Source: Ruminococcus sp.
GTDB lineage: Bacteria; Bacillota; Clostridia; Oscillospirales; Ruminococcaceae
DNA: 64,000 bases
Assembly (NCBI GenBank): GCA_017519145.1
Contig: JAFWTA010000033.1
Coordinates: forward strand, 1 to 64,000
Direction: 5' to 3'
Notes under the pieces: generated by a model
Databases searched by the model: none
What the model saw: the letters and a program-made list of their open reading frames with translations, nothing else
What the model was told of the DNA's origin: nothing
Position numbers and translations under genes: made by a program
Part shown: positions 53,126 to 63,752 of the stretch, one piece after another
Position numbering within the stretch: the first letter of the stretch is position 1
Layout of the letters: each line of letters starts with the position of its first letter

Positions 53126-56100
53126 GTGAGAAAGAAGCTTCTTTCAATAATACTGGTGGCGATGCTTTCGACCAACGCCATACCGTATACAGCTTTTGCC
53201 GAAAACGGTGAGAGCGGTAAAACGACAGCTGAGGAAGCGGCAGAACCAACTTCTGAGGCAGAGACACCGGCGGTTGACGCCTCTCCCGTCCTTAAAGAAG
53301 TTATAGATATGTCAAGCAAGGGCAACGATATAAAGGTAATTACCGAGGAATACAACGGCAATTATACCGCCAAGCTTTCCAAAGTCGAGATCAGTGAGCT
53401 GAAGGGCAAGGATATTGAATTCCATATGGAATTCAGAGTCGACAGAGATAACGACAACGGACTTGTGGCTAAGATGGTAAGCTGCGATGTTACAGGCAGT
53501 GACGCTGAGAATTATGAGTTTACCAATACTGACGTTGAGACTGTCTGCATCATTGAAAAGCAGACATATAAGGTCGATGTCCACCCCGTACAGACGGAAA
53601 TGTTCCTTGGCGAAAGTATCCCCGCTGAGATAAAGTGTGTGCCTGATGATCCCAATAAGGCTCAGGACATACATTTTTACTGTAAAGTCAAGGATGCTTC
53701 GGGAAAGGCAGATGTCGGAACATATGAGTTTGAGGGTCCGATCTCAAAGCATGGCGATTATAAGGCGGTCTTTAATAATACATACAATTTTACGGTAAAG
53801 TCCAAAGAGCTTAACAGAGAAACAGAAAAAAAGCTTCCATCACATACAGAAAAGCTCAGAGGGAAAAAACAGCGTATTCTCCAAGCCCCTGACGGTTATG
53901 TACTGGCTTACAGCTGGCTTGATTTACCATCGTTTTTGAAGTATAAGTCTTTAACATTTGATCTCGGTGATAGATACGGAGTTAAGCAGAACAAGGAATA
54001 CTATGTAATAGAAGATAACGATCACGGTCATGCAGCTAAAAAGACGTATAGTTATATCCTCTACAAGAACACTGAGCTCAGCGCTTTCTGGGCGGATGCA
54101 GGTAAAACTCCTATAAATGATAACGGAAAGCTCCTTACTACAAAAGGCGATGCTACGATAAAGGTGCTGCTGAAGCGTGAGGATGACGTTAAGCTGAATG
54201 ATATCAAGCTTAAACTGAAGCGCAACGGCAAAGAAGAGGTATATGACTGTCAAAATCTCACGGAAAATGATGTTTCTCTCGTTCCGCTGCTCGTACCCGA
54301 TACAGAGGACAGCGAGGAACCCGTTACTCTCAGTCAGACAAGTTCCGATGGGGTCATAGAAACCAAGTATGAGGGCATGAATTATTATTATGCAGAATTC
54401 AGGCTTCCCGCAACAGGTGCCGGTGATGCTGATAAGTATTCAAACTTTGAGCTTGAGCTTACCAACGATGACGATACCAAGAAAGAGACCCTCACCAAGG
54501 CTCTTTCAGCTTCCTTCGGGGCAGAAGGAACAAAGACTGAGCTGCTCGTAGATAAGAAGGATCCTAACATCGTTTCAGACTCCACGGATGATGCTGTAAA
54601 CGTAACCTTTGATAATCAGAACAACAAGATAAATGCTCAGCTGAATGTATCCGACGAAGACAGCGGAATAAAAAAAGTAGAGTATAAGTGGGACTTTGAG
54701 GCAGGCGAGGACTTCGACACCAATAAATCCTTCAAACCTGCAGATGGTACAGGAAGCAGCGAACCAAACAAAAAACTGCAATACAAGTTCTCGGCGGATC
54801 TCACTCCGGATCAGGCGCAGCTGAGCAGCTTCAGACTCAAAATAAAAGTAACTGATAATGCAGGCAACGAGCATGAATATGAGCCGATGACTGTTCAGTC
54901 AAAGTGGGACAGCGAATCGCCTGAGGTGTACTATGCAGGCTTCCTCGATGAAGAATACAGACCCGCAAAAATGAACATGAACGGTCTCGGAAACTTCACC
55001 AACAAGAATATGAAGTTTGTTGTGATCGCAAAGGACGTAACGGCTCAGAAGTTTATCTCCGGTATCAATTCTGCAGGCTTGAACAGCGACAAGGTCAAGC
55101 CAAAGATCTATTCTCTCTATAATGTGGGAGGAGTAAACGAATTTATTGAGGCTGCCAAGCAGAAACAGCAGGATAAAGGAATAGAAGGCAAGACCTATCT
55201 TCCCGAAGATGTAAGCTGGCCCGTGACCAAGGCTATAATCGATCTGATCAAAGAAAAGAAATATGACCTTCAAAATGAGGATGTCAAGAGATCTCCCGTT
55301 ATCATAGTATTCGAGGTCAAGGACATCGATGCACAGGCTCTTGATGCGCTTCAACTGACTATAAAGGACGACGGCGGACTTGTTTATTCCAGAGATGTCA
55401 GCGATCTTGTTGACGGCATGGAGAAGAATACCGTTGTATACGATGCGGATGATCCTGCCAGCTCGATAGCATATATCGGTCCTGATGACAAAGAGAAGAA
55501 GTATGATACCGAAAAGGACTATGCTTCCGGAATAGACACCAAAAGAGTATGGCTCAATGAGAACGACAAGGCTGTCAGATTTACGGTCAAAGACGCAAAG
55601 AGCGGTATCAAGACTATCTTCCTTCAGAAGATAGATGATTCTACAGGAAAGATAGTTGCTGAAGGTGATATCCCTGTTAAAGGCTCGATCATCCAGAATC
55701 AGTATTCATTCGCTATCCCGCTCCTGAAGGACGGCGATACAGTCGCAGATCCAAGTGCGGTAACAGCTCCCATCGACGACGGCAAGTACACCTATAACTT
55801 AGTAATAACAGACAACGCCGGAAATGTTATCGGCAAGAGAAGAGATGAAGCAGGCGACAATAAGCCCGTTGAGTACAAGGTCGGCGTATATAAGGGTAAG
55901 GTAAATGCCTATTCACAGGCCATTGCAGGTGTGTCAATGCCTATCGCAGACCAGATATGGGTGGATGACAGGGACGACATCTCCGTTAAGATAAAGCTTG
56001 ACGGCGTTTATGCAGGCGTCAAGGATCTGAAGCTCACTGCTAACGGTGAGGAGATCGATTTCAATTATAATCCTTCAACAGGTATACTCACTTCTGATCT

Positions 56101-59100
56101 GAAAAAGAAGTCCAGCGGCGTGAGAGTTCCCTACGGTGAGTCTCAGCGTTACCGACTGGTCCTGACAGGTGAGGACAATGCCCGCCATAAGATCACTCTT
56201 TCACCGCAGGATGAGACCCATCCTCTGGTAAATGATACTATATTTGTTGACTGCAAAAAGCCTGAGATCGTAACTGTAACTGCGGAGGATCATGCTTCTG
56301 CAGGTATGGATCTGCTGAATTTCTTCACATTCGGAGCATTTGCAAATGATACTGTTCTCTTGAAGGCTTACATCAACGAGCCTGTAAACGACAGCGGTAT
56401 CAATAACGTAAGCATACGCTTCACAAATGAAAACAACGTCAAGACCATGAGTGAAATGACGTATGTGAAGGATCCTGAAAAGGAAGCAGAGGGCGTATAC
56501 GTTTATACATATGTGCTTCCTCTTGCAGACACAGCCTTCTATGACGAGATCAACATTGATGTTGTTGATAAGTGCGGCAAGTGCAACGCAGAGACGACCT
56601 TTGAGATAAGCGGCAACACCGCAAACAGTAAGAACTGCGTTGTTATCGAGGAAAATGCACCTGAGATAAGCATCGGCTTCCCCAAGTCGGATATAATCAG
56701 TGCAGAGTCCGAGGCAGTAGCCGAAAAGGAGGAGGAAGTTCCCGAAAATGAGACCGAGCTCAAGGAGAATGAGCTGGTATATCCTCATCATATCGGCAAT
56801 TACGCTACAGATAATCTTCCAGTCAGCGATGTATGGTATGCCGAGCATAAGCACTTCTCGATAAAGATCGAGGATGCTCAGTCAGGTATAAATGACATAC
56901 ACATGACTCTTAATGGTCAGCCTATTGACATCAGCAAGTATGTGACCATTCCTGCGGACAGGCACGAAAAGCTCACCGACAAGGCGGAGACCGAGGCTAT
57001 ATGGCTCGGTATCGACACCGAGGAGCTCCACAAGGAGCTTGATGAACAGCCGTGGGACGGCCATTACGAGCTGAAGATCATTGCAGAGGACAATTCAAAG
57101 AATAAGTCGGACGAAGTCGTATTCAGGTATAACCTTGATGAGCTTTCGCCTCAGATCGAGAAGTTCATATTCTCACCTGCATCAGCAGACGGTGTGGCTG
57201 AGTCTCAGGACTGGCTCATAGACGGCGATGTGCCCGCTTACACATATTTCTTCGCAGATAAGTTCTGGGCAGTATTCCGCGTATCGGATGCAGCTCCCAC
57301 ATCGAGGCTCAACAGAGTCGATTACAGGATACTTCCTTATGAGAACGGCTCTCCCGTATATGAAAATGTACAGAGCGGCGATCTTGATATATATTCAAGC
57401 ACGGAAGGTCTTGCTGAGGACAGCGAGGAGTACGGCATTCTCAAAAAACTCCTTGAGGAGGACGAGAGGGCAGCCGAGGAGAACGGCGAGGAAAACAGCT
57501 TCGTTGGCGTATCCGGCTATGCATGGCTGGAGATCCCCGTCGACTTCAAGGGACAGATATTCGCAGATGTATTCGATAACGTAGGCCATAATTCTTCGGA
57601 TATGACTACTCACGGATATGTTACCGACCACACTGCTCCTACAGTTGAGATCACAGGTCTGAATAACACAAGGCACTCCGATGAGCTGGGCAACAGACTA
57701 TATCCCTCAGAGACAGAGGTGACTGTTACCATCAGAGATACTCAGTCGGGTATCAGGACTGTTGATTACCTGCTGAATTCCGAGAAGCGTACCAATGAAG
57801 GCGAAGTATTGGATCTGAGAGATTTCGACCTCAGCGGAACAGACGAGATAAAGGACGGCTGGGAGGTAACGGGTAGAGACCGCAACCTCATCACCGAGAT
57901 AAAGAAGACCTACAAGTTCGACAGCGACGACAACAATATTCAGATCACCGCCAATGCAGGCGATAACTCAGGCAATCATTCCGATAGTGCAGACAGCGGC
58001 TTATTCACCGTTGATCTGACAGAGCCCGTTATCGACGTTGAGATCAACGGCGGTATCGACGGAACGAATTACTACAGCGCAGATCACAAGCCCGAGATCG
58101 ATATCAAGATCACTGAGAGAAACTTCGACGAGGACCTCATAAATACCTCGCTCAGCAACACCTTCGGAAGCACAGTTCCGCAGGTAAGCTTTACAAAGGT
58201 ATCGGATACCGAGCATACTGCTCATCTGGTATTCGGCGAGGGAGACTTCAGCTTTGATATCAGAGGTACAGACAGGGCAGGTCACAATGCAAAGGTAAAT
58301 ATGGACCGCTCGAAGTTCGGAAGGTTCTACATGGACCAGACGGCTCCTGTGGTATCAAATAACTTCGCGGATTTTGCCGACGAAAAAACAGGCAATTATC
58401 TCAGCAGCGCAAAGAACATCGAGATCACAGTAGTCGAGCACAACTTCGATCCCGAGAGAACAGGTCTGAAGGTCTGGCAGAAGGATCCCGGTTCAGAGCA
58501 CGACAACGCAGGCTTTACAGATGTTACCAATTCGGTTATTTCCCGTGCTGACTGGAAGTCGGACAACGACACACATACCCTTTCCGCAAAGCTGAAAAAG
58601 GACGGCGTTTATAAGATAGAGGTCGCACCATCAGATCCTTCGGGCAACAGTGCAGCTTCTTCAAGCTCGGCAGTTTTCGAGCTCGACACCACAAAGCCTG
58701 AGGTGACCCAGAAGAACGGCAAGCGTGTTGACAAGTCAAACGCAGACAAGTTCCTTGACATCTACAACACCTCACGAAAGGACGAGGCGATACCTACTGT
58801 AGAGTTCGCTGATGCCAACTTCGACCATCTGAAGTACGTCCTGACAGTATACGCTCCCCAGTACAAGAACGGCAAGGAGCTTGCAGTCATCAGACCGCAG
58901 AATATGTTCCTCCCCGAGGACACGGACGAGACAGGAACTCTTGCAAGCACCAAGTTCGCGCTTCCCGAGTTTGACAAGGACGGCGTATATGCTCTGGAGC
59001 TCATTGCAGTCGATAAGGCAGGAAACGAGAGCTATCTCAACTCCAACACCTATATGAGACTGATGGATAACGATGTTCTGGCATATATCCCCAACAGCAG

Positions 59101-59809
59101 TCAGGCAAAGAAGACAGGCTGGTACTCATTCCAGTATGAGAACGGAGATCCGATAAGCAAGCGTCCCGACAACTTCAGCGATATCGAGATCGTGGTATTC
59201 TCAGAGAAGAACACAGATGTAAATGTAGTTCTGAGAGACTACAACGGCGATGAGAAGCTGGCAAACCTCAGATCAGAGACTGATCCCAGCCTCTACGGAG
59301 TAAATATCTCAAGGTTTACAATGGATTCCGACTACTTCAAGAGCAATTTCGGAGATGATACTGATACAGAGCTTTATCTGTCGGTAAAGAACAACGATGC
59401 AAGAATAGACCTCGGAAGGCTGCACATCGACAATATCGAGCCTGATTGCGATCTTCCCAAGTCACTGAAGTCGTGGAAGTGGTTCGCAGGCAACAAGCCA
59501 AGGACAATTACCGTAAGCAATATCAACGAACAGCTCGATATGAGCAGCTGCAAGGTATACGACAACGGCAAGGAGATAGACTTTGACTATTCTCCCGAAA
59601 ACAGAAGCCTTTCATTCAAGCTTGAAAAGGGCTGGCACAGAGTCGGCGTTAAGCTTGAGGACGAAGCAGGAAACGTATACAGCATACAGGAGATAGATAA
59701 CCTCTATATCGGTTACTTCTGGCTGTGGGTGATACTGGGTTCCGCAGCAGCTATTGCAGGACTTGCAGCATTCATCATATCAAAGATCAGAAAGAAGAGA
59801 CTTTACTGA
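53126..59809 (+). CDS. Giant Ig-like surface protein with C-terminal anchor
   Basis: Protein of 2227 residues. The signal peptide 'KKLLSIILVAMLSTNAIPYT' followed by AFA cleaves near residue 28. The body is a string of bacterial Ig-like modules; the motif D-x-x-SGI recurs ('DEDSGIKKV', 'DAKSGIKTI', 'DAQSGINDI', 'DTQSGIRTV') along with 'DNAGN'/'DKAGN' ends. One C-terminal membrane segment ('WLWVILGSAAAIAGLAAFII') and a basic tail anchor it; there is no LPxTG. It ends the locus before a strong terminator. It may replace EsaA/YueB as an extracellular conduit or adhesin; that is an inference. Confidence 0.75.
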   Translation: MRKKLLSIILVAMLSTNAIPYTAFAENGESGKTTAEEAAEPTSEAETPAVDASPVLKEVIDMSSKGNDIKVITEEYNGNYTAKLSKVEISELKGKDIEFHMEFRVDRDNDNGLVAKMVSCDVTGSDAENYEFTNTDVETVCIIEKQTYKVDVHPVQTEMFLGESIPAEIKCVPDDPNKAQDIHFYCKVKDASGKADVGTYEFEGPISKHGDYKAVFNNTYNFTVKSKELNRETEKKLPSHTEKLRGKKQRILQAPDGYVLAYSWLDLPSFLKYKSLTFDLGDRYGVKQNKEYYVIEDNDHGHAAKKTYSYILYKNTELSAFWADAGKTPINDNGKLLTTKGDATIKVLLKREDDVKLNDIKLKLKRNGKEEVYDCQNLTENDVSLVPLLVPDTEDSEEPVTLSQTSSDGVIETKYEGMNYYYAEFRLPATGAGDADKYSNFELELTNDDDTKKETLTKALSASFGAEGTKTELLVDKKDPNIVSDSTDDAVNVTFDNQNNKINAQLNVSDEDSGIKKVEYKWDFEAGEDFDTNKSFKPADGTGSSEPNKKLQYKFSADLTPDQAQLSSFRLKIKVTDNAGNEHEYEPMTVQSKWDSESPEVYYAGFLDEEYRPAKMNMNGLGNFTNKNMKFVVIAKDVTAQKFISGINSAGLNSDKVKPKIYSLYNVGGVNEFIEAAKQKQQDKGIEGKTYLPEDVSWPVTKAIIDLIKEKKYDLQNEDVKRSPVIIVFEVKDIDAQALDALQLTIKDDGGLVYSRDVSDLVDGMEKNTVVYDADDPASSIAYIGPDDKEKKYDTEKDYASGIDTKRVWLNENDKAVRFTVKDAKSGIKTIFLQKIDDSTGKIVAEGDIPVKGSIIQNQYSFAIPLLKDGDTVADPSAVTAPIDDGKYTYNLVITDNAGNVIGKRRDEAGDNKPVEYKVGVYKGKVNAYSQAIAGVSMPIADQIWVDDRDDISVKIKLDGVYAGVKDLKLTANGEEIDFNYNPSTGILTSDLKKKSSGVRVPYGESQRYRLVLTGEDNARHKITLSPQDETHPLVNDTIFVDCKKPEIVTVTAEDHASAGMDLLNFFTFGAFANDTVLLKAYINEPVNDSGINNVSIRFTNENNVKTMSEMTYVKDPEKEAEGVYVYTYVLPLADTAFYDEINIDVVDKCGKCNAETTFEISGNTANSKNCVVIEENAPEISIGFPKSDIISAESEAVAEKEEEVPENETELKENELVYPHHIGNYATDNLPVSDVWYAEHKHFSIKIEDAQSGINDIHMTLNGQPIDISKYVTIPADRHEKLTDKAETEAIWLGIDTEELHKELDEQPWDGHYELKIIAEDNSKNKSDEVVFRYNLDELSPQIEKFIFSPASADGVAESQDWLIDGDVPAYTYFFADKFWAVFRVSDAAPTSRLNRVDYRILPYENGSPVYENVQSGDLDIYSSTEGLAEDSEEYGILKKLLEEDERAAEENGEENSFVGVSGYAWLEIPVDFKGQIFADVFDNVGHNSSDMTTHGYVTDHTAPTVEITGLNNTRHSDELGNRLYPSETEVTVTIRDTQSGIRTVDYLLNSEKRTNEGEVLDLRDFDLSGTDEIKDGWEVTGRDRNLITEIKKTYKFDSDDNNIQITANAGDNSGNHSDSADSGLFTVDLTEPVIDVEINGGIDGTNYYSADHKPEIDIKITERNFDEDLINTSLSNTFGSTVPQVSFTKVSDTEHTAHLVFGEGDFSFDIRGTDRAGHNAKVNMDRSKFGRFYMDQTAPVVSNNFADFADEKTGNYLSSAKNIEITVVEHNFDPERTGLKVWQKDPGSEHDNAGFTDVTNSVISRADWKSDNDTHTLSAKLKKDGVYKIEVAPSDPSGNSAASSSSAVFELDTTKPEVTQKNGKRVDKSNADKFLDIYNTSRKDEAIPTVEFADANFDHLKYVLTVYAPQYKNGKELAVIRPQNMFLPEDTDETGTLASTKFALPEFDKDGVYALELIAVDKAGNESYLNSNTYMRLMDNDVLAYIPNSSQAKKTGWYSFQYENGDPISKRPDNFSDIEIVVFSEKNTDVNVVLRDYNGDEKLANLRSETDPSLYGVNISRFTMDSDYFKSNFGDDTDTELYLSVKNNDARIDLGRLHIDNIEPDCDLPKSLKSWKWFAGNKPRTITVSNINEQLDMSSCKVYDNGKEIDFDYSPENRSLSFKLEKGWHRVGVKLEDEAGNVYSIQEIDNLYIGYFWLWVILGSAAAIAGLAAFIISKIRKKRLY

Positions 59810-59810
59810 T

Positions 59811-59846
59811 AAAAAAAGGCACCTGCCGGGCGGCAGGTGCCTTTTA
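59811..59846. terminator. Bidirectional terminator
   Basis: AAAGGCACCTGCC (59815-59827) pairs perfectly with GGCAGGTGCCTTT (59832-59844), with A and T runs outside, between convergent genes. Confidence 0.93.
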
Positions 59847-59855
59847 TGTGTTTAT

Positions 59856-61100
59856 TCAGCTTGCCTTTACTGAAGGAGCAGTGTATTTTCCTTCGATCAG
59901 GAGCTTTATGTTTGCATCATTTATCTCATTGTCAGCGCCGAGCTGATAAACATCACCCTTGGTGTGCTCATCAAGCATCTTGTGGTACTCTTCCTTGGTA
60001 GTGCTCTCGGCGTTGATGTTGTAGATCTTTTCCTCGTTATCGCTTATCTCTGTATCGCCGTAGTTGAAGATCTCCTCGAACTGGAATACATCATTGAACT
60101 TGTAGAAGCAGCCTGCGGTATAGCTGGGAGCGTGATACTCGCCCCAGAGCTCGCCGCTTTCGGGGAAGTATCCCATTGTGCCGTCGCTGCCGAAGCTTCC
60201 CACAGGAACTACACAGCCGTTCCATGAGTAGACCGCAACACTGGGAGCAAAGGCAACACCTACGGATACAAAGAGTTCAGGCGTTTCATCGCCGTTTACA
60301 TCCATGATGGAGTAGGTACTGTGCATATTGGAGTCATTCTTCATGAGAGCGTTATAGTCTGCAAGGACAGCGGCATAGCCCTCCTCCATGGTGGACTTGT
60401 TTCCGAGAGCTGCGTCGATGGAGTCATCGTCAAAGCCGAAGTCGGTTCCCATATCCTTGATGACACCGCTGAGAAGCACGGTGTACTCGTCGTTGTATTC
60501 CTCCTCGGTACATTCCGCACCGTTCATTTTGTATACATTATCGGTGATCTCGAAGGTGTACACATTAGCCAGTTTGGAGTTTTTCAGACGGTAGAGCTGG
60601 ACTGTCTGAGAATTGGTCTCATAGTTAAAGAAGAATATAGCCAGAAGGTTGCGGTTCATACTGAAGTACATCTGACCGCCGTCGCTTATGGGCTCAAATT
60701 CTGTATAGATGTTCTGGTCGCTGAGGCTCTTTATAAGGTAAGTCGTATCATCTTCAGTACCGTATGATATTATGAGCTCGGGTATCCTGTCCTCATTTAT
60801 ATCGTAAACGGTAAAACGAGCAGTTTCATCGAAATTTTCGCTCTTTTTGAAGTCTTCGATGGCATCACGGTAGATAAGGCTCCAGTCTACGTTTTCCACA
60901 TCGGACATATCGGTGTCGGTGCCTGTGATGGGATATTCATAAGATGTATCAAAATAGGGATCATAGGCTGTGGTTTCCTGTACTGCGGCATTTGTTTCCT
61001 GATCGGGAGCTGTATTTCCTGCGGTCGAGGAACTTTTGCCATTGTTTGAACAGCCGCAGAGAAGGGCAGCTGTGCAGAGTATTGCCAGATATTTTTTCAT
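59856..61100 (-). CDS. Lipoprotein with VCBS/FG-GAP-like repeats
   Basis: Protein of 414 residues with a lipoprotein signal 'MKKYLAILCTAALLCGC' and a Ser/Thr-rich linker. Two 'DxNxDxxPEL' units ('VYDINEDRIPELIISYG', 'IMDVNGDETPELFVSVG') resemble calcium-loop VCBS-type repeats. AGGAGG-like site and a promoter at 61136-61164. It probably lies on the cell surface; function unknown. Confidence 0.72.
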   Translation of the reverse strand: MKKYLAILCTAALLCGCSNNGKSSSTAGNTAPDQETNAAVQETTAYDPYFDTSYEYPITGTDTDMSDVENVDWSLIYRDAIEDFKKSENFDETARFTVYDINEDRIPELIISYGTEDDTTYLIKSLSDQNIYTEFEPISDGGQMYFSMNRNLLAIFFFNYETNSQTVQLYRLKNSKLANVYTFEITDNVYKMNGAECTEEEYNDEYTVLLSGVIKDMGTDFGFDDDSIDAALGNKSTMEEGYAAVLADYNALMKNDSNMHSTYSIMDVNGDETPELFVSVGVAFAPSVAVYSWNGCVVPVGSFGSDGTMGYFPESGELWGEYHAPSYTAGCFYKFNDVFQFEEIFNYGDTEISDNEEKIYNINAESTTKEEYHKMLDEHTKGDVYQLGADNEINDANIKLLIEGKYTAPSVKAS

Positions 61101-61135
61101 GGTATAACCTCCATAAAATTTTTCTTGTCTATGCT

Positions 61136-61164
61136 ATTATAACACAAATGCAGAGAAATGTCAT
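61136..61164 (-). promoter_or_regulatory. Promoter of the lipoprotein gene
   Basis: Minus strand ATGACA (61159-61164), 17 nt, TATAAT (61136-61141). Confidence 0.75.
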
Positions 61165-61208
61165 CACACTTATTGCGATTTTCGTAAATTTTTCACCTTT
61201 CTTACTCC

Positions 61209-61237
61209 TTGATAACAAAGAAGATGTGTGGTACAAT
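61209..61237 (+). promoter_or_regulatory. Promoter of the ABC exporter operon
   Basis: TTGATA (61209-61214), 17 nt, TACAAT (61232-61237), 85 nt before the permease start. Confidence 0.7.
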
Positions 61238-61321
61238 TGAAAAAGTGATAATTTTTAAAGACTTTTTAAACTTCAATGTGATATCATAATATCAGCGAAA
61301 CGAACATCGGAGGGAAAAGAT

Positions 61322-63739
61322 ATGTTCTTCAAGATGCTGAAAAACGACCTTAAATACAAAAAGGGACTAAACATCATCATATTCATCTTCATAGTCATAG
61401 CGTCTGTGCTTGTATTTGTGGGCTCTGTACAGATATACTCCACACTGTCCAAGGACAGGACCACCGAGGAGGTGTGCAGACCTTCCAATATCATATTGGG
61501 AGTATACAAGCAATACTCCACAGAGAATGACGGATACAAGAAGATAGAGCCTGTTCTTGATAAGAGCCCATGGGTAAGCAGCTGGCACACAGCAAAGATG
61601 AACCGTGTGGGCTACACAAGCATGGACTTCCCGGGCTATGACGAGAATGAGGGCAATCTTCAGAACCGCGTCCAGTTCCTCACCACTATCCCGCTGGAGG
61701 GCGACTATGTCTACGGACTTGATGACCAGCCCTTTTATGTTGAAAACGGCCATGTGGCAGTATCCGTGACCGTAAGGGACAAGACTGGCGTAAAAGTTGG
61801 CGACAAGGTGAAACTTACCACCGTTACGGGCAATGTCTATGAGCTGGAGATAAGCAATTTCTTCAAGGACAACAGCATGAGCTACATGGAAAGGTACATA
61901 GTATCCGATGCGGATTATGAGGTCCTTTCAGCGGACGCAGTAAGATGTGATACTGTTTACTGCATAAAACTGAAGGAAAACACCTTTACCGCACAGGACG
62001 CCCTTTACAGGGAGCTTGACAACAGTGAGCTGGACGCAGGATATTTCACCATATCCCACAATATAGGTCCCACAAATGAAGATTCCATGATGGAGGTCAT
62101 CTCCATATTTGCAATGGTGGCTTGTGTATTTCTTATACTTATAATCTTCATGACCATACGCTTCACCATGGTTGCGGAGATGAAAAACGAGGAGAAGGAA
62201 ATAGGCATGATGAAGGCTCTGGGAGTCGACTCTCTCAGCTTCCGCTGGCTGTTTGCTGCGAAGTATATTGCCTTTGCCATTGTGGGCGGAGTCATAGGTA
62301 TCATCGCAGGTCTGCCGTTATCGGGCATATTCATCAATATGTTCGGACCCGACTGCATACTGCCGCCCCGCTGGCAGATGATACTCATCGGAGTAATAGC
62401 GGTAATCGCTACAATAGCGGTAATGATACTGTTCTCGCTGCTGGTAATGCGGAGGATAAACAAGATATCGGTAATAGACGCAATTCACGGAGAGAACCGC
62501 GGAGAGCGCTTCACCAAGGGCTTCCCCATGTTCCTGCACAGGAGAAAGCGTATGAAGATACCCTTTTTCCTCGGTATTACAGATGTGCTGGGAAGGCTCA
62601 AGAGGTATCTTTTCCTCATAGTCGCCTATGCTCTGGGAGCTGCCATAATCCTTGTGGTATTCAATGTCCGCCACAGCTGTATCTCTGCGGAGTATATGAA
62701 GAACTGGATGTATCATACACTTGATTTCGATATCGATTACAACAGTGACACAAGAAACGAGATAAACAAGGAAGCGCAGAGGACAGGTGTCTACTTCTGC
62801 GATGTCGTCAATAAAAGAATTGAGGAAGCCGGTATACCTGCCAGTATCGAGTATATGCATGCAGGCTCTGCTGATCTTGAGCGCAACGGCACCATCAAGA
62901 ACTTTGATCTGTTCTGGGGCAATGATCAGGCTGAGAAATTTGAATACCATGAGGGCGGAAAAGCTCCCGTGCTTGCAAATGAAGCGGCAATGAGCGCATA
63001 TACCGCAAAAAACTTGGGTATCAGCGAAGGCGATGTGCTGAAGGTCACCATTTATGAGAACAACGAGGACAATACAGGCAGCGTTGAAAACGAGAAAGAG
63101 ATAGTCATAACAGGACTGTTCGATACCATGGAGGACGGTGTGCCCTCTCTTATCATGGGTAAGGAGTATGACAGCGGCTATAAGATGGGATATAACATTA
63201 CAGGCTTTGTGATAGACGCTCCCGAGGAGGATAAGCCTGCTGTAATAGAACAGCTCCGCGGAGTATTCGGCAAGGACACCATACTGACTCCAAAGGAGGC
63301 AGCAAGGAGCGCCATGGAGGAATTCGACAGGCTGTTCGCACTTCTTGAAAAGGTCATGACCGTAGTTGTCATACTTGTACTGGTGCTGATAACCTACCTC
63401 TATGTGAACATATTCATAACCGAGGAGTCCTCCGAGACAGCCCTTATGAAGAGTATGGGCTTCCGCGGCTCCACTGTAAAGCTGGGCTATATTTTCAGGA
63501 TTGCCATGCTTCTGGTCATAGGCATAGCCATCGGCGAGATCATCAACTGGACAGGCGGTTCGGCACTTTACGGAGGCTATTTCAAACAGTGGGATGCAAC
63601 GGGTATGAAGTTCATTCCCGAGTTTCCCGTAAGCTTTATAGCAGTACCGCTGCTGGTGGCAGGTTCGACCCTGCTGACCACATGGCTCACCGCAGGGGGA
63701 GTACGCCACATCGATATATGGAAAATATCCGAAGAATAA
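61322..63739 (+). CDS. FtsX-like ABC transporter permease
   Basis: Protein of 805 residues, GAGGGAAAAG upstream. An N-terminal anchor and MacB-like periplasmic domain come first, then three membrane helices ('VISIFAMVACVFLILIIFMT', 'FAIVGGVIGIIAGLPLSGIF'), a second anchor and extracytoplasmic domain, and three more helices ending 'FIAVPLLVAGSTLLTTWLTA'. The FtsX core ('MKNEEKEIGMMKALG' and 'ESSETALMKSMGF') is duplicated. It pairs with the ATPase gene that starts 13 nt later. Such exporters act on antimicrobial peptides, lipoproteins or hydrolases. Confidence 0.86.
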   Translation: MFFKMLKNDLKYKKGLNIIIFIFIVIASVLVFVGSVQIYSTLSKDRTTEEVCRPSNIILGVYKQYSTENDGYKKIEPVLDKSPWVSSWHTAKMNRVGYTSMDFPGYDENEGNLQNRVQFLTTIPLEGDYVYGLDDQPFYVENGHVAVSVTVRDKTGVKVGDKVKLTTVTGNVYELEISNFFKDNSMSYMERYIVSDADYEVLSADAVRCDTVYCIKLKENTFTAQDALYRELDNSELDAGYFTISHNIGPTNEDSMMEVISIFAMVACVFLILIIFMTIRFTMVAEMKNEEKEIGMMKALGVDSLSFRWLFAAKYIAFAIVGGVIGIIAGLPLSGIFINMFGPDCILPPRWQMILIGVIAVIATIAVMILFSLLVMRRINKISVIDAIHGENRGERFTKGFPMFLHRRKRMKIPFFLGITDVLGRLKRYLFLIVAYALGAAIILVVFNVRHSCISAEYMKNWMYHTLDFDIDYNSDTRNEINKEAQRTGVYFCDVVNKRIEEAGIPASIEYMHAGSADLERNGTIKNFDLFWGNDQAEKFEYHEGGKAPVLANEAAMSAYTAKNLGISEGDVLKVTIYENNEDNTGSVENEKEIVITGLFDTMEDGVPSLIMGKEYDSGYKMGYNITGFVIDAPEEDKPAVIEQLRGVFGKDTILTPKEAARSAMEEFDRLFALLEKVMTVVVILVLVLITYLYVNIFITEESSETALMKSMGFRGSTVKLGYIFRIAMLLVIGIAIGEIINWTGGSALYGGYFKQWDATGMKFIPEFPVSFIAVPLLVAGSTLLTTWLTAGGVRHIDIWKISEE

Positions 63740-63752
63740 GGGAGAGCATAAA

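Noticed and set aside
53312..59571. Many minus-strand frames within the giant surface protein gene
   Set aside because: They are antisense shadows caused by regular codon usage; none has a ribosome site or known domain.
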